64,000 bases of DNA from Paramecium tetraurelia (taxonomy: Eukaryota > Ciliophora > Oligohymenophorea > Peniculida > Parameciidae), in the NCBI RefSeq assembly GCF_000165425.1, contig NW_001798954.1, positions 230,350-294,349 on the forward strand. The letters run 5' to 3'. The notes beneath the pieces were generated by a model. It saw nothing but the letters and a program-made list of their open reading frames with translations. It was not told the DNA's origin and ran no database searches. Numbering within the stretch: the stretch's first letter is position 1; every line of letters starts with the position of its first letter. Positions 50,658 to 62,217 of this stretch are shown piece by piece. The translations under genes were made by a program, and so were the position numbers.

Positions 50658-51584
50658 TCAATAGAAATAAGTTTTCAAGGATTCAATCTATTTTTACTCT
50701 GTACTCAATTTATTTATCTACACAATCCATTTATTTTTCTATTGCTCTTTTTTTGCATTTGTTATCTACAAGAAATCAGGCTGTATTTTAATCAAAAACA
50801 TTAATGACTTCTCCATAATCTCTTTACTGAGAGGTATTTTATTAAGTAAGTGCTGTATTAAGTTGTTGTAGAAAACAAATGAAACAGATCTTTGATTGAA
50901 GTATTTAATTGTTATTTCAACAATCTATTTAATTTAATCTCTCTACTCATCTGAATATATTTGAAAAGGTAATTGTATTGGTGAGATATCCTATACGAAA
51001 TTCATATCAAAGGTAGGATAATAGATCTTGAACTCTTTGGAGTACTCTAGAAAACTTTCTTATCCAATTGATTTCAAATAATTTTCATGTGTCTCTTGGA
51101 CTAATTTATCCATTGAATTTCTTATTGAGGTGATCCTTTTTTCAAAAATTGCAGGCAGCTGGCTTTGAAAAGGTTAAAACTACGGCAAATTTTCTGTAGG
51201 AATGTGATTGAAAATCAGTTCAATCGATTTATTAACAATCTTTACTTCATATAAATCTTTATCAAGTTTTAACAATTATCCAATTTATAAAATTTTAATG
51301 GCATTAGTTTTGATATCATATGTTAGTGGTTTCCTCTTTTTCCAATAGGTTTATTCAATGTTTCTCATTGTTTATAATAATTATTGGAATTTAATTGGCA
51401 ATGGATATTAATCTGAAATCTACCCAAATCTATCCCTGAGGCTTAGAAAATTAATAGGAGTAGCAGGTGCCACTTTAATTGAGGATATTTTGGTGTCTGC
51501 TAACTCACTTAGATGTCTTGTAGATTCATCTTCACCATTGGTGTTATTGTCTTACTAAGTTTTTATTAGTTTGTAGCTATTCAT
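50658..51584 (-). CDS. Putative Cdt1-like replication licensing factor
   Basis: Intronless frame of 308 residues. The central part reads YPLPIKFQQLLQTMRNIEQT, followed by LTYDIKTNAIKIL and LLKLDKDLYEVKI. This pattern resembles the winged-helix geminin-binding region of Cdt1, which opens with a PLP-Y/F-K-Q-L-hydrophobic helix. A second helical block near the C-terminus (SVSFVFYNNLIQHLLNKIPL) could be the MCM-binding winged helix. Cdt1 loads the MCM helicase at origins. The similarity is weak and judged by eye. The frame itself is clean, with a good start and a TGA at 50658-50660. Confidence 0.6.
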
Positions 51585-52981
51585 CTTATCTTAATTAATT
51601 ATTATTATTTGCAACGAATTGCGGGTATCAATAAATAAACCCGCATTTTGCTATTAAATTAATAGCGCCAAAAATTGAGATGCTATAGTAAAGGTATAAA
51701 ACTTTATAAATAAAATAATAAATTATTTAGATTGAAAAACCAAAATAATACATTCATATCTTCATATTAATACATCTCTTTTATTACAAATATACTCTAA
51801 TATATATATTACAAAACTCTAAACCAATCTATGTTTTTATTCTTTTTTATTCTTATTTTATTTTTGACTCCCTGTTAATTGGTTGCGTCAAATTGAATTC
51901 GTTTTTTTGTATCTTCTTTCATATATCAGAATTTAATTTCAGTATAAGAGCCTTGAGTGAATTCGTAGTAGAATTAAATTATTATAAAAAATTTAGACTC
52001 GAAAGTAAATACTATTTAGCTCTCTCTCTTTTGTTATTATCCTAATAGTCATCTCCTCAAAAAAACATTAAACTACTTAAACATGATTTTCTATAAGATA
52101 GGGTATATATTTAAAGAAATCAAAGCGAAATATCACTTTGAAAGGCTTGATAATTATTAATCTAATTATGTATTATAAATATTTGATAAAATTGTAAAGA
52201 TTATGGTATACAAATTATGTAGACTATTGATATTTAATTTTTTAATTTATATATTAATCCTTTTATCATTAGGTCTTAAGCTACATTTATCAGTAAATTC
52301 CTATTTTAAATAGTTCCACTAAAGAAATCGAAAAAGAGTTATAAACAATAGTCTATTTTAATATTAAAACAGAAAACTCTGCTTTATTATATTTATTCAA
52401 GAAGAAATTTAAAATTAAGTAAATTAAAATAACGAGCATTATAGTTATATCATTATTAAGAATTATTCCCTTTCTTCATAAATCCTAAATAGAAATGGAT
52501 TTTTCTGGAAGAATTCTTAGAATAATTTTTTTAATTTATTACTGCATATTACAATAACTGGTTTTATAATTAAAGTGTATTAAAAAGGAATATATTCAAT
52601 CATAATTTGAAAAACAATACCATTAAATACTACTATTTTGAGAATAAAGTTCAGAATTTGAATGATAAATTTTGTTATCTTTCAAATCATAGAACAGGGA
52701 AATTTGAAATCTTCAAAGATAAGATACAAGTTGTCCTTCTAGATAAGAAGCATACAATTAATAATTTGTGGGGAGACTAAGTTGATCTCTAAATAGGAGC
52801 TACTATAATAGTTATTCTCATTTTTTAAGATTTGTTTATTCGTAAAGGTAAATTAAATCATCAGCTTCAAAAAATTATAGCATTTGATCTGACGAGATTC
52901 GCTATTTAAATCTAAATAAGGCACGATAAGTTTAATAAAAATTAAAAATTTTAAAGCTTTTTTAAATAGCTAAAGAAAGGC
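51585..52981. other. AT-rich region with a long open frame upstream of a RING gene
   Basis: From ATG 52217 the plus-strand frame is free of TGA for 255 codons and runs straight into the RING gene starting at 52982. The stretch around 52490-52770 looks protein-like (for example WIFLEEFLEQFFQ and CYLSNHRTGKFEIFKDK). It may be an N-terminal extension, a separate gene, or chance in AT-rich DNA. Nothing is seen in 51585-52200. Confidence 0.4.
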
Positions 52982-53320
52982 ATGGAGGGCACAGATAGTT
53001 ATAATTATGATGAAATGGACTTAGATGAATTAATGTTACCTCCTCCTGCATTGATTCGATAAAATGCCTTCATTCAAGAAGAAGATGAGACTCCATAATT
53101 CATACTTACAACTTAAACTGATTGTACTTATAAGGAGGAGGAATGTCCAATTTGTTTTTGCCCTCTTAATGAGGAAAATACTGTAAAATTATTATGTGGA
53201 CATGTCTTATGTTAAGACGATTTAAATCAAATGATGTAATCTTAGCATTCGGAAACCCTAAAATGCCATATCTGTAGAACTCTTTAGATTGTAAATTTAT
53301 CTTGTGTATGTGTTAAATGA
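52982..53320 (+). CDS. Small RING-finger protein
   Basis: 112 residues without intron, starting MEGTDSYNYDEMDLDELM. The N-terminus is acidic. The RING reads ECPICFCPLNEENTVKLLCG, then HVLCQDDL, then CHICRT, giving the full C3HC4-type ligand set. Such proteins act as ubiquitin E3 ligases or E3 subunits. This start was preferred because the preceding sequence is A/T-rich like an untranslated leader. The frame does stay open upstream, so a longer protein from 52217 is possible. Confidence 0.7.
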
Positions 53321-54281
53321 TATTGTTGGTACTCTTTTAAAAATATATTTTCAAATAAAAATTAGAAAAATTCATCCAAAAGATATTTTGGATCTCTTTT
53401 TAAAATTTCTTTATAATCCATTTATATTGAAAATAATAAATGAATCAAAAGAGCGCCTCAAACCTATTCAATTTCATCAGAGAGATAATTTAAAAAATGG
53501 CATTTTGTTAACTTCCTCATTTCCAATATAGTCGTTATAATATATATTAATAAATATCAGTCAAAATAAAATTATTTCCGAACTATTTTAAAATTAGGTC
53601 TTTGGATGAGAAACTTATTCTCTACACATTAAACTAAGAAATATAATTTCAATCTTATTTTGAAGTGATGATTTATCCATTCTAAAAGAAGAAAGCTAAT
53701 TAAGATCTTAAGGATTTCTCAAATATATTAGTGCAAGAATAATGGATTATTTAAGCTGATTAGTTTGTATGATTTTATAATTAACTGCTATTCAATCTGA
53801 TTTTGATTTGATGATTTAAAAATAAGTATTACGTTTTTAGTTTCACTTTATTGTACACTTACCTAATGTATTATTGATCCTCTCACATCAAGATCAATAA
53901 GTATAGATTAGATAATTACTTTGATTTGACAAACATTGATTATTTAATTGTTTTCATTTAAAAATAGGGACGACTGTTTAGATACAATTGCAAAACAAAA
54001 GGGATAGAACAAAGCTAAAATATAGATAAAGTTTCAAAATCACCTTGCATTTTTAAAGTAGTTTTGATTGATAACCAATATAACAAAATAAACTATATGA
54101 TTATTTATTGTAGCCAATTTTACAATATTTCTAAAAATTTAGGAAAATGAATTAGTTTAGATGGTAATGAAGAAGTATTTCTTGAGTTTGGATTAACTCT
54201 TAAACATCGAATTGATATTGTTAAAAATGATAATCAATTAAATATATTTAAGTATATATTTAAATCTTTTTATTTTTATTT
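53321..54281. other. AT-rich interval with an unassigned open stretch
   Basis: A plus-strand frame is open from about 53304 to 53608 (HPKDILDLFLKFLYNPFI and onward) but lacks an ATG and overlaps the end of the RING gene in another frame. It may be a missed exon or a gene remnant. The rest holds nothing recognisable. Confidence 0.35.
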
Positions 54282-55623
54282 ATGCAAGCAACAAGTGACC
54301 AAGTATATAAAAAAAAAATTTACTCATAGCCACCTTTTGTGTCCTTAGAAAACTATGACAATATAGATTCAATCAGAAGCAAGTTCCCTCCCTTAGCAAA
54401 TATCAATATTGATCACAATTTTAATAATTTAAAGGACTGCAGATTCTTTATTATAAGAACCCAAGGAGAAGATAATGTTCATCGAGCCATGAAATATGGT
54501 ATTTGGACTAGGTAATGTATAAATTTACAAAAGCTCCTCTCGCAAAAACGAAAGATTAGACGAGGCATTCAAGAATAAATAGGAAGATGTTTATTTATTC
54601 TTTACAGAAATAAATAGTATGTGTTTTAGTGGGATGGCTAAATTAACATCTGAATTTAATGCAAAAGCCCATTTTAAATATTGGTTAATTGAGAATAAAT
54701 GGTTCGGGACATTTCAGATTCAATGGGTATTAATTAATGTTATTCGTCTCAGCTTTATGTCAAAGATATACCATTTAAACTATTTGATGAAATTAAATAA
54801 ATCTAAAAACTAGAAGGCAGTGAAGAAACTTTAAAATCTGTCTATGATCTCATAGATTGCACTGAACTGACAGTAGATAATGGCATTAAAATGACAAAAA
54901 TCTTCCAAGCAGAAAAAACTAATAAAAGTTTATTCGAAGAATTTCCTCAATTAGATAAATTGGAAGTATTTGCAATTTAATAATTTAAGTTTGAAAGCAG
55001 ATAAGAGAGAACAAATAATATACGATTTGAGAAAAAGTTTTAGGAATTGTCGTAAGTCTTTGAAACTTTACCATTCTCTTTTTCAGTTGCCTCATATGAA
55101 AGGAAAAAAACAAACAGAAAAGCTTAAGGCCCTTATTACTAGTCTCAATACGGTCAATAATATTATTATTAATAACCTTATCAATAATATTATTAGTAGC
55201 CATTTGTTGGTACTAAATATTATCTATAAATTAGGGTATTAATTCTAATAAACTCCCTAATATTGGTAATTTAATAATGGATTTTATTAAAATCAATATT
55301 AATAGAACCAATACACCAATAACAATAGTAACAAATAAGGGTTCACAAAGCCCTAATAATCATATGAGAAATATCAACATTAATAAAATAATTATTCTAA
55401 CTAATAATAGTAATCAAATACGATCTCCCAATAAACTCAATAAAACACAAATTAAGAAGGTAATTAGGATGTTTAGAGTGTTCCTTTGGAATAAAGATTT
55501 TAAATAAATAGTTAATAATTGCAAAAAAGAGGAAAATTTGATAAAATTAGAAACAAGAACAATAAAGACAATGTGTAATATGTAGAAAAAAATTCAACAG
55601 AAGCTCATGTATAAAAATATTGA
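54282..55623 (+). CDS. YTH-domain RNA-binding protein with Q/Y/N-rich tail
   Basis: About 422 residues with introns at 54512-54533 (22 nt), 54727-54752 (26) and 55210-55234 (25). A further 24-nt GT...AG stretch at 54966-54989 keeps the frame and may or may not be spliced. The YTH domain reads CRFFIIRTQGEDNVHRAMKY, then GIWTSS, then EDVYLFFTEINSMCFSGMAK, then FKYWLIENKWFGTFQIQW and YVKDIPFKLFDEI. The aromatic-cage tryptophans are present. YTH proteins read N6-methyladenosine in RNA. The last 150 residues are Tyr/Gln/Asn-rich (YYQQPYQQYYQQP), prion-like as in animal YTHDF proteins. Confidence 0.9.
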
Positions 55624-55885
55624 TCGTTTTTATTTTATTTAAATTTATAAAAACGATCTGCCATCTTAAATTGTGTAACAATTATCTATCTAAGTCTCTC
55701 TGATCAGCATAGGTGAAAAAAAGATATAGGAATAAGACAAAGAATTCCTTTTAATAAAAATTAAGTCTTAAATGAGAGAAATTATTATTGCTGAATGTAT
55801 TATATTGATTAATCTTAATGGAATAATTATATCAAAGTATAAAAAAAATTCATTGCTCAACAACAGTTACAGAAATATTTAATGA
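55607..55885 (+). CDS. Possible small ORF overlapping the YTH gene end
   Basis: An open frame of about 92 codons (MYKNIDRFYFIQIYKNDLPS, later MREIIIAECIILINLNG) starts inside the last codons of the YTH gene in another frame. Its alternation of hydrophobic residues looks like beta structure. It could be an extra 3' exon of the YTH gene, a separate gene, or chance. Confidence 0.3.
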
Positions 55886-55975
55886 TAGAAATTTCTGAAC
55901 CCCCTTAAAATCAGGGAATCATGAATGGAAGAGTTGAAGTTATGCTTTAAATAATTTATATTAATATTTATTATA

Positions 55976-57631
55976 ATGAGAGAAATCATTTCTTTGCATA
56001 TTGGTCAAGCTGGTCTTTAAATAGGAAATTCCCTTTGGGAGTTGTTCTGTTTAGAACATAGCATACAACCTGATGGGACTGTTCCAACGGATCGAATATT
56101 AGAAGGTCTAAATTCCAATGTTGATTCGCTCTTTTCATTATCATAATATGGGAGATACGTTCCAAGAGCTATATTCTTTGATGAGGATCCAACAACGATA
56201 AATGCCATAAAAAATGGACCAAGCAGAGGATTATTTAATCGTTCCTATATACATTAATGCTAAAAGGAATCTGGAGGATGTTGGGCAAGAAGCTTTGGAA
56301 CAATTATGAATTAGGAAGGTGAAGAAAAAATAGCTGATAAAATAAGAAAACAAGTTGAGAGTTGTGATGGCCTTTAAGGAATTATGCTTTACCATTCAGT
56401 CGGAGGAGGATTCGGTGGAGGTTTTACATCTAAAATTTTGGATCTGCTTTCAAGTGACTTAGAAAAGGTGACCAAGGCAACTGTGTCTGTTCTATCCTCT
56501 AATCATTCTTTACAATCCTCTTTAATAGAACCATATAACTCATTATTGACCATCAAATACCTCAAGGAAAAAGCTGATATGTCCATAATGTTAGAGAATT
56601 AAGCTTTATTTAAGGTGGCCAACCAATAATTAGATATAGATAATCCAAATTTTTCAACAATTAACAGAATGATAGCCTAATTAATATCATCAGTTACCTA
56701 ATCCTCTAGGTTTAATGGATCAAAATTTGTTGATTTAATTGAAATGAGAATGAATGTTGTCCCAGAACCTGATTTCTAATTTCTTCATGCATCATATGCT
56801 CCTTTCATTAATATTGATAAACAAAATACCGAGTTAACCAACTTGCAATAGATTACAAACTCATTATTCGATTAAAGAAGTTCATTCATTAATTATAATC
56901 ACAAGACTGTCAAATATATGGCTGCCAATTTGTTTTTCAGGGGAGATTGTCCTTGGGGTGAAGTTAAAAGTGTAGTAGAATCTTTAAAGCAATCTCCTAA
57001 TATATAATTTGCAGAATTTGCAGTTCCTACATTTCAAATTGCCATTAGTGATAAGGCACCTATTCCATTCCCAAATAGTGAATAAGGTAGATCAAACAAG
57101 GCTGTTTGTATGATTGCCAATTCTTCTGCTATTGGAATTCCCTTATTTAGAATTAGAAGAAATGCTTCGACGCTATATTCTAAAAGAAGTCATGTACATT
57201 GGTTAGTTGGAGAAGGAAGAGAAGAAGGAGAAATTTAAGAAGCACTTGACACAGTTAAGTCATTTATAATAAATTATAGATAAGTTAAGTAAGAAAATCC
57301 TGATAAGGATTATTGTACCAGAGTTCAACACGGAACAGATTATATTAGGTAATTTGTTTACACTTGTGATTGTTTGGATGTTGAAGGCTATATCAAAAGT
57401 GGTATAGAAAAAGGTGAGGATATGGAGGGTAAATACTTGGGAGTTTGTGTTTAATGTGCAAGAAAGTGCCATGTTGGACACAACCTCAAAGCTAAAGGAA
57501 TTGTAAACGAGTTCTTTTGTGATTGCGGATTAGAAAATTGTAAAGTCAAATGTCAATGTCAGAAAGAGGAAGCATAAGAAGAAGAATAAGAATAATAATA
57601 GGAATAATAATAGGAATTATAATAAGTATGA
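55976..57631 (+). CDS. Divergent alpha-tubulin fused to a C-terminal UBR-type zinc finger
   Basis: One intronless frame of 551 residues. Residues 1-440 are tubulin: MREIISLHIGQAGLQIGN, WELFCLEHSIQPDG, YVPRAIFFDEDP, GLQGIMLYHS, EPYNSLL, LFFRGD and WLVGEGREEGE. This is an alpha-type pattern, including a glutamate at about residue 256 in the place of the catalytic alpha-tubulin Glu. The nucleotide-loop signature at residue 143 is GGGFGGG rather than GGGTGSG. Where a normal acidic tail would begin, residues 447-530 form a UBR box instead: CTRVQHG, YTCDC, GVCVQCARKCHVGH, FFCDCG. UBR boxes bind N-degron termini. A Glu/Gln tail ends the protein. It may be a microtubule-associated degradation adaptor, but that is inference. 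Confidence 0.9.
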
Positions 57632-58121
57632 GAGAAACAGAAATATTGAAAATAATTATAAAAATAATGAATTATATTAACCAAAATTTATGATTTGCAC
57701 TCCTATTCTTAATTATATTCTATGGAAATTTGTATTAAAACTGCTCCAGAGGCCTTCAGGTTTAACTATGGATTCTTTTAAATTATAAATTATTCCTTAA
57801 TGAAGGAAAACATCAAAACATTTCAAATAAAATGTTAGATATGCAATTAAAGTGTACTAAATTATGGAAGATACTTATCCATATTTTATTTCTTATTAAC
57901 TTACCTAACACAGTCTAATGTTCATGAAAATATTTTGGTCATATTATTTCATATCTATTGATATTATCAAAGAGAATATTAAAGACCAATAAAGCCATAT
58001 CAGATTTTTTCAAATCAAAAAGACTTTAAATAAATTATCAACAGTGATTGTTGTAATAAAATTATACTTATTAAAGAATTGTCTTTTATTAATGATCTAA
58101 ATTAAAATACTAAACATAAGT
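57632..58121. other. AT-rich intergenic region
   Basis: Convergent flank between the tubulin fusion and the B-box/TPR gene. No gene or structured element seen. Confidence 0.6.
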
Positions 58122-59580
58122 TCAAATTTCACTTATTTTCCTCTCGAGATATTCTATATCTTGATACCCTTTATTTTTAGCCTCAAGATATAATTATTTA
58201 GATTATCTCTTTTAACCTGAATAAAATAATGAGTCAGCTAAATATTAAATTTAATATTTACCTTTATGCACTAGATACTCAACCAATTTTGAAATCTAAT
58301 ATGCTTTGTCAAATTATTTAACGGCTTCCTTATATTACGATAATTCATATAATGCAATCCCTTATACAATAAAAATATACCTTTTATCGAATAAGCTTGA
58401 TGAAGCTATGAATTTATCTTAAGAAGTTCATCGCTACACGATATTGCTTCTTAATATTATTTCTAGCGATTTAATGCACAGCCTATTGATTTAAATCTAA
58501 ATTACCTTTATTTATGTAAGCTGTTTCATTCTTTCTGTTTATCTCTATTGATTTATCATAGCACATTAGTTCTTCTTGATATCTGTATAAACGCCCTAAT
58601 GCAAGTCCTAAAATTAAAATATAAATAATGTTGAATAAACCTTTATTTACAAATGCAGCATCATTTTATGGATTTATCTTGAGACCTTTATCACACCAAA
58701 TTATAACATCATCATAGCGCCTTTATTCGAATAGCGCAGAAGCTATATTTTTGATTATTAATACCCTTAGTTGTATATGCCAAATCATTTTAAGGATTTA
58801 TTGAAATTGCAATATCACATGCATTTAGTGCTTCATTTGCTTTTCCTAATTTGATTAATGTGCGACCTGATAAATTAAAAATAATTTTCAACCTTTCCAT
58901 CTATAAACATCATCATTGGATGCATCATATTTGATTGATTCATTGAAAAAATTTAACGCTTCTGAAAAGTTTTATTACTCCCATATAGTTTCATGCCTAA
59001 TTAAATTAAAATTATTTGAACCTTATTTAAATAGTTCTTAAGACTATACTTTATCATTCTAGTATTATATGGGTTGTTATACAAATTCTTGACTGTGATT
59101 TAACTTTGTGGACCCTTTAATAGCGTTTTCTATTGTTTAAATAAATGATAAAAAATGCTCTAGAAAATATTTCTAACACATACATTAAGTTTTAGGCATG
59201 AAACTTTTTTATGAGTAATTTTGGGTATATATTAGAGACTTGATATCATAATATTGTCTTTGAGCGAACATCTCTATTAATTTAGTTTTTTTAGAGATTT
59301 CATTCACCAATATTTAGCTATATTATTTATATGCTTTGTTAATTTTATTATAAACGTTTTCTAATTCATCTAGTTCTTGTTGTTATTGCTTTAATGACTT
59401 TATCACAATCTCTTGATATTATTGAAAATTTTTGCAATCTTCGACATGATTTTTGTGTCTCTCTTTTAAACATTGCAAGCAAAATTAAGGAATTTAAGTA
59501 CAAATTTCATTTACACAAAACCCAATTATTTATTCATTTTCATGACCTTCAAATGTACACGTTAAATATGAATTCATCAT
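58122..59580 (-). CDS. B-box zinc finger, coiled-coil and TPR protein
   Basis: About 436 residues with six introns of 20-33 nt (58238-58261, 58361-58380, 58483-58505, 58608-58640, 58743-58764, 58867-58892). The first 45 residues hold a B-box-like zinc site (CTFEGHENEQ ... FCLQCLKERHKNHVEDC). A coiled coil of about 100 residues follows (QQQQELDELENVYNKINK). At least five TPR units come next, for example LGKANEALNACDIAISINP and QRRYDDVIIWCDKGLKINP. Several introns fall at equivalent positions in successive repeats, after the KG of each unit, suggesting growth by exon duplication. The architecture suggests a protein-binding adaptor; no enzymatic domain is seen. Confidence 0.85.
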
Positions 59581-60480
59581 TAAATAATATTTAAATATAA
59601 TATAATGTCTTACATAAATAAATGCAATACTTGAAGAAAAATTCTCAAAAATTAAATATATATAATAATTCCAGTTAGATGCAGAAAGTTTTTTTTTAGA
59701 TAATTTTTGTGGCCACTTAATTAAATTGCTGATTTTTTTTTTATTACAGCCAAAAATGTGTTGAATATCAATAAGTAAGTTATTTATTTTTCATTGAAAA
59801 CGGTTAGTAATCCTACTTCAAAAGTTTTAAGACGCTCTGATTATCAATTACCCACAAACTCGATAATTAAGAGAAACATTGTAAATGCTTCCAAAGATAT
59901 CAAGAGTTCTTACTTGAAATGAAATATTCTTTTACTTTTGTTTGATTTAGATTGAATGATCACCATTTGTTTAATATTGTTCATTTTGATTAAAACTACC
60001 AAGGAAATGTTATCTGTATTGAAATATAAATTTTTTTTTTAAATCAAGTTTTATGTTAGGGTTTCGAATCACTAAGTACATTTCAAAATCTATAAAACCA
60101 ATTTTTAAAATCAATTCTATGAATTGTTTATAATTTTACAGAGAGAAGTGAATATTTTAAGCTGAAAATAGAATTTTAATAAAAACTTATATTAAATTAA
60201 GAGAATATTTAAGATAGGATAAACCTCAATACTTTAAAGGGAGAAAGAATAAATTTAATTAGTTCTAAAACATTATCGATTATTTAATATGTTTTATGAA
60301 GTAAAAATTGTATAAAATTATAATTTGTATCAGGATATTTATCAATAGATAAAATTGATTTAAGAAATACAAATTCTACAACTTTAATCTTTTGAAATAG
60401 CAATCACTCTTTTGAAAATTAAACGGTTTAGATCAATATTTTGAATAAAATAATTTTTATTATTTGAATAAAAAATATTA
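59581..60480. other. AT-rich intergenic region
   Basis: About 0.9 kb of AT-rich DNA, including short T- and A-runs. No convincing frame on either strand. Confidence 0.55.
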
Positions 60481-61383
60481 TCAATTGTCCTTCTTAACCC
60501 ATTTTCCAATACGATAATCCTTAGAACCAGTATAAAACACTTTTTCTTCTTCATCCTAAAATTCTAAGCTGAAAATATAGTCTTCATGATTATCATAAGT
60601 ATTAAATCCTCCTTAAATGACGTTATATACTGTAATTGAATAATCAATACTTCCTGCTAAAAGAAATTTATCATCTTTTGTGAATCTTATAATTAATGCA
60701 CAATAATTCTGGTTCCCAGATTGTTTTCTTATCAATTTTTTATTATTAGATGATTTTATTTTGATATTATTTCCATGACTCTAAGCAAATAAATAATTAT
60801 TATTTGAAAATTATACATAAAAAGAGGAACTGATTTAGTCTCTGAAAATAATTCTCTATTAGCTAATGTTTAAGAAAAAAAGTGATCGAATCCCTGAGAC
60901 AATTGCTATTTGTTTTTAATGATTTGTAGTAATGCATATTAATTTATTACAATCAGGAAGGATAACTGATTATAATTGTTTACTAGAAATCTGATAGATG
61001 CTGATCACATTTGTATCTCCAATAGAAATAACGCTTTCGTCATTATTAGTTAAAATTGCAAATCTATGTATGACATTCGGAGTTTTTATTATCTCTGGTT
61101 CGACATATTTCTTATTTGCATAGGAGTATATTACAAAGAAATGATCAAATCCAAACTAAAACAATCTATTATTTTTTGAAAAAATCAAACAAAGCACTGG
61201 TAATTTGTGGGTTTTTTCTAAAATTTAATATATCGACTCATTATTAAGATCAAAAATTTAAATCATCTCTGTTTTTCCACCAAAGGCAAGTAGTTATAGA
61301 TTATGATTCACTGCCAAAGTATATATACTCTCGTTCGTAACATGAAACTCTTAATATTCAATTTGAAATTAATTCAACATCAT
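60481..61383 (-). CDS. WD40-repeat-like protein
   Basis: Intronless, 300 residues. Beta-propeller repeats are degenerate but visible: SIYTLAVNHNLQLLAFGGK with EMIQIFDL, THKLPVLCLIFSKNNRLFQF, CALIIRFTKDDKFLLAGSID with YSITVYNV, and YIFSLEFQ ... FYTGSKDYRIGKW. No accompanying enzymatic domain. These small WD40 proteins are abundant in Paramecium and usually act as scaffolds. An in-frame Met codon at 61380 is an alternative start. Confidence 0.75.
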
Positions 61384-62217
61384 TTCAATATATATTATAA
61401 TGATTTAACTTATTAATCTAGAATATAAATGTCTAAATTTCTCCACGTATATTTTCCAAATTCTCAATTTTATCAATTTTAATCTAATTAATATTATATA
61501 TATCAAAAATTATTATCATTTAAAAAGAGTGATTAGGAAAAAAATATGTAGAATCTAACAAACATACAATATTTTTTATAGCAACTCATCAATTCAAAAA
61601 TGAATTCATAAACATCATCCTTTCTTAGAAAAGCAATTGTTTTTGAGAAAAGTATCATAGATTATTAATCTTATTTTTTGATTATACAATTTTTAATTTT
61701 GCTTTTGCAATTGAACTCTACTTTTTAATATATTAAAATTCAAGTTTCATGAATTTTAATTTTCCTATTAAAATTTTTTTCTTTAATTACACTGCTAAGG
61801 ATTACATTTTTATAAGTAGTGATTTCAAGCTATTTGTAAAAAGGAATCTTTTATTCTAAATCAGCGACTCCAGTTAATAATTTCACAACAATAATATAAA
61901 TTATTTGATGAATTTCATCACTATGTGTTCTTGCTAATGAAGTTACTAATATTCAAATCAAGTGTGGGAATTTTATGGATATTTATGATTTGTTTTAATT
62001 CAAAAATGCTTCATTTCTTTGAAAATAATATTTCAACATTAATTTCCATTAAATGACTTTATTAGCAGGATGAACCGATGCAGAGATACATCACAGAAAG
62101 TAAAAGATCAAATTATTAAGACGAGATATTTGATTAGAAAGAGTTAATATATCCTCTTTTAGATAGAAAAAAGTTATCGATAATTTATATACACATTTAA
62201 TTGAGATCAAGACTTCT
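61384..62217. other. AT-rich intergenic region
   Basis: A short plus-strand frame from ATG near 62080 (MQRYITESKRSNYQ) runs about 40 codons; it is not supported by domain or start context. Otherwise nothing is seen. Confidence 0.45.
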
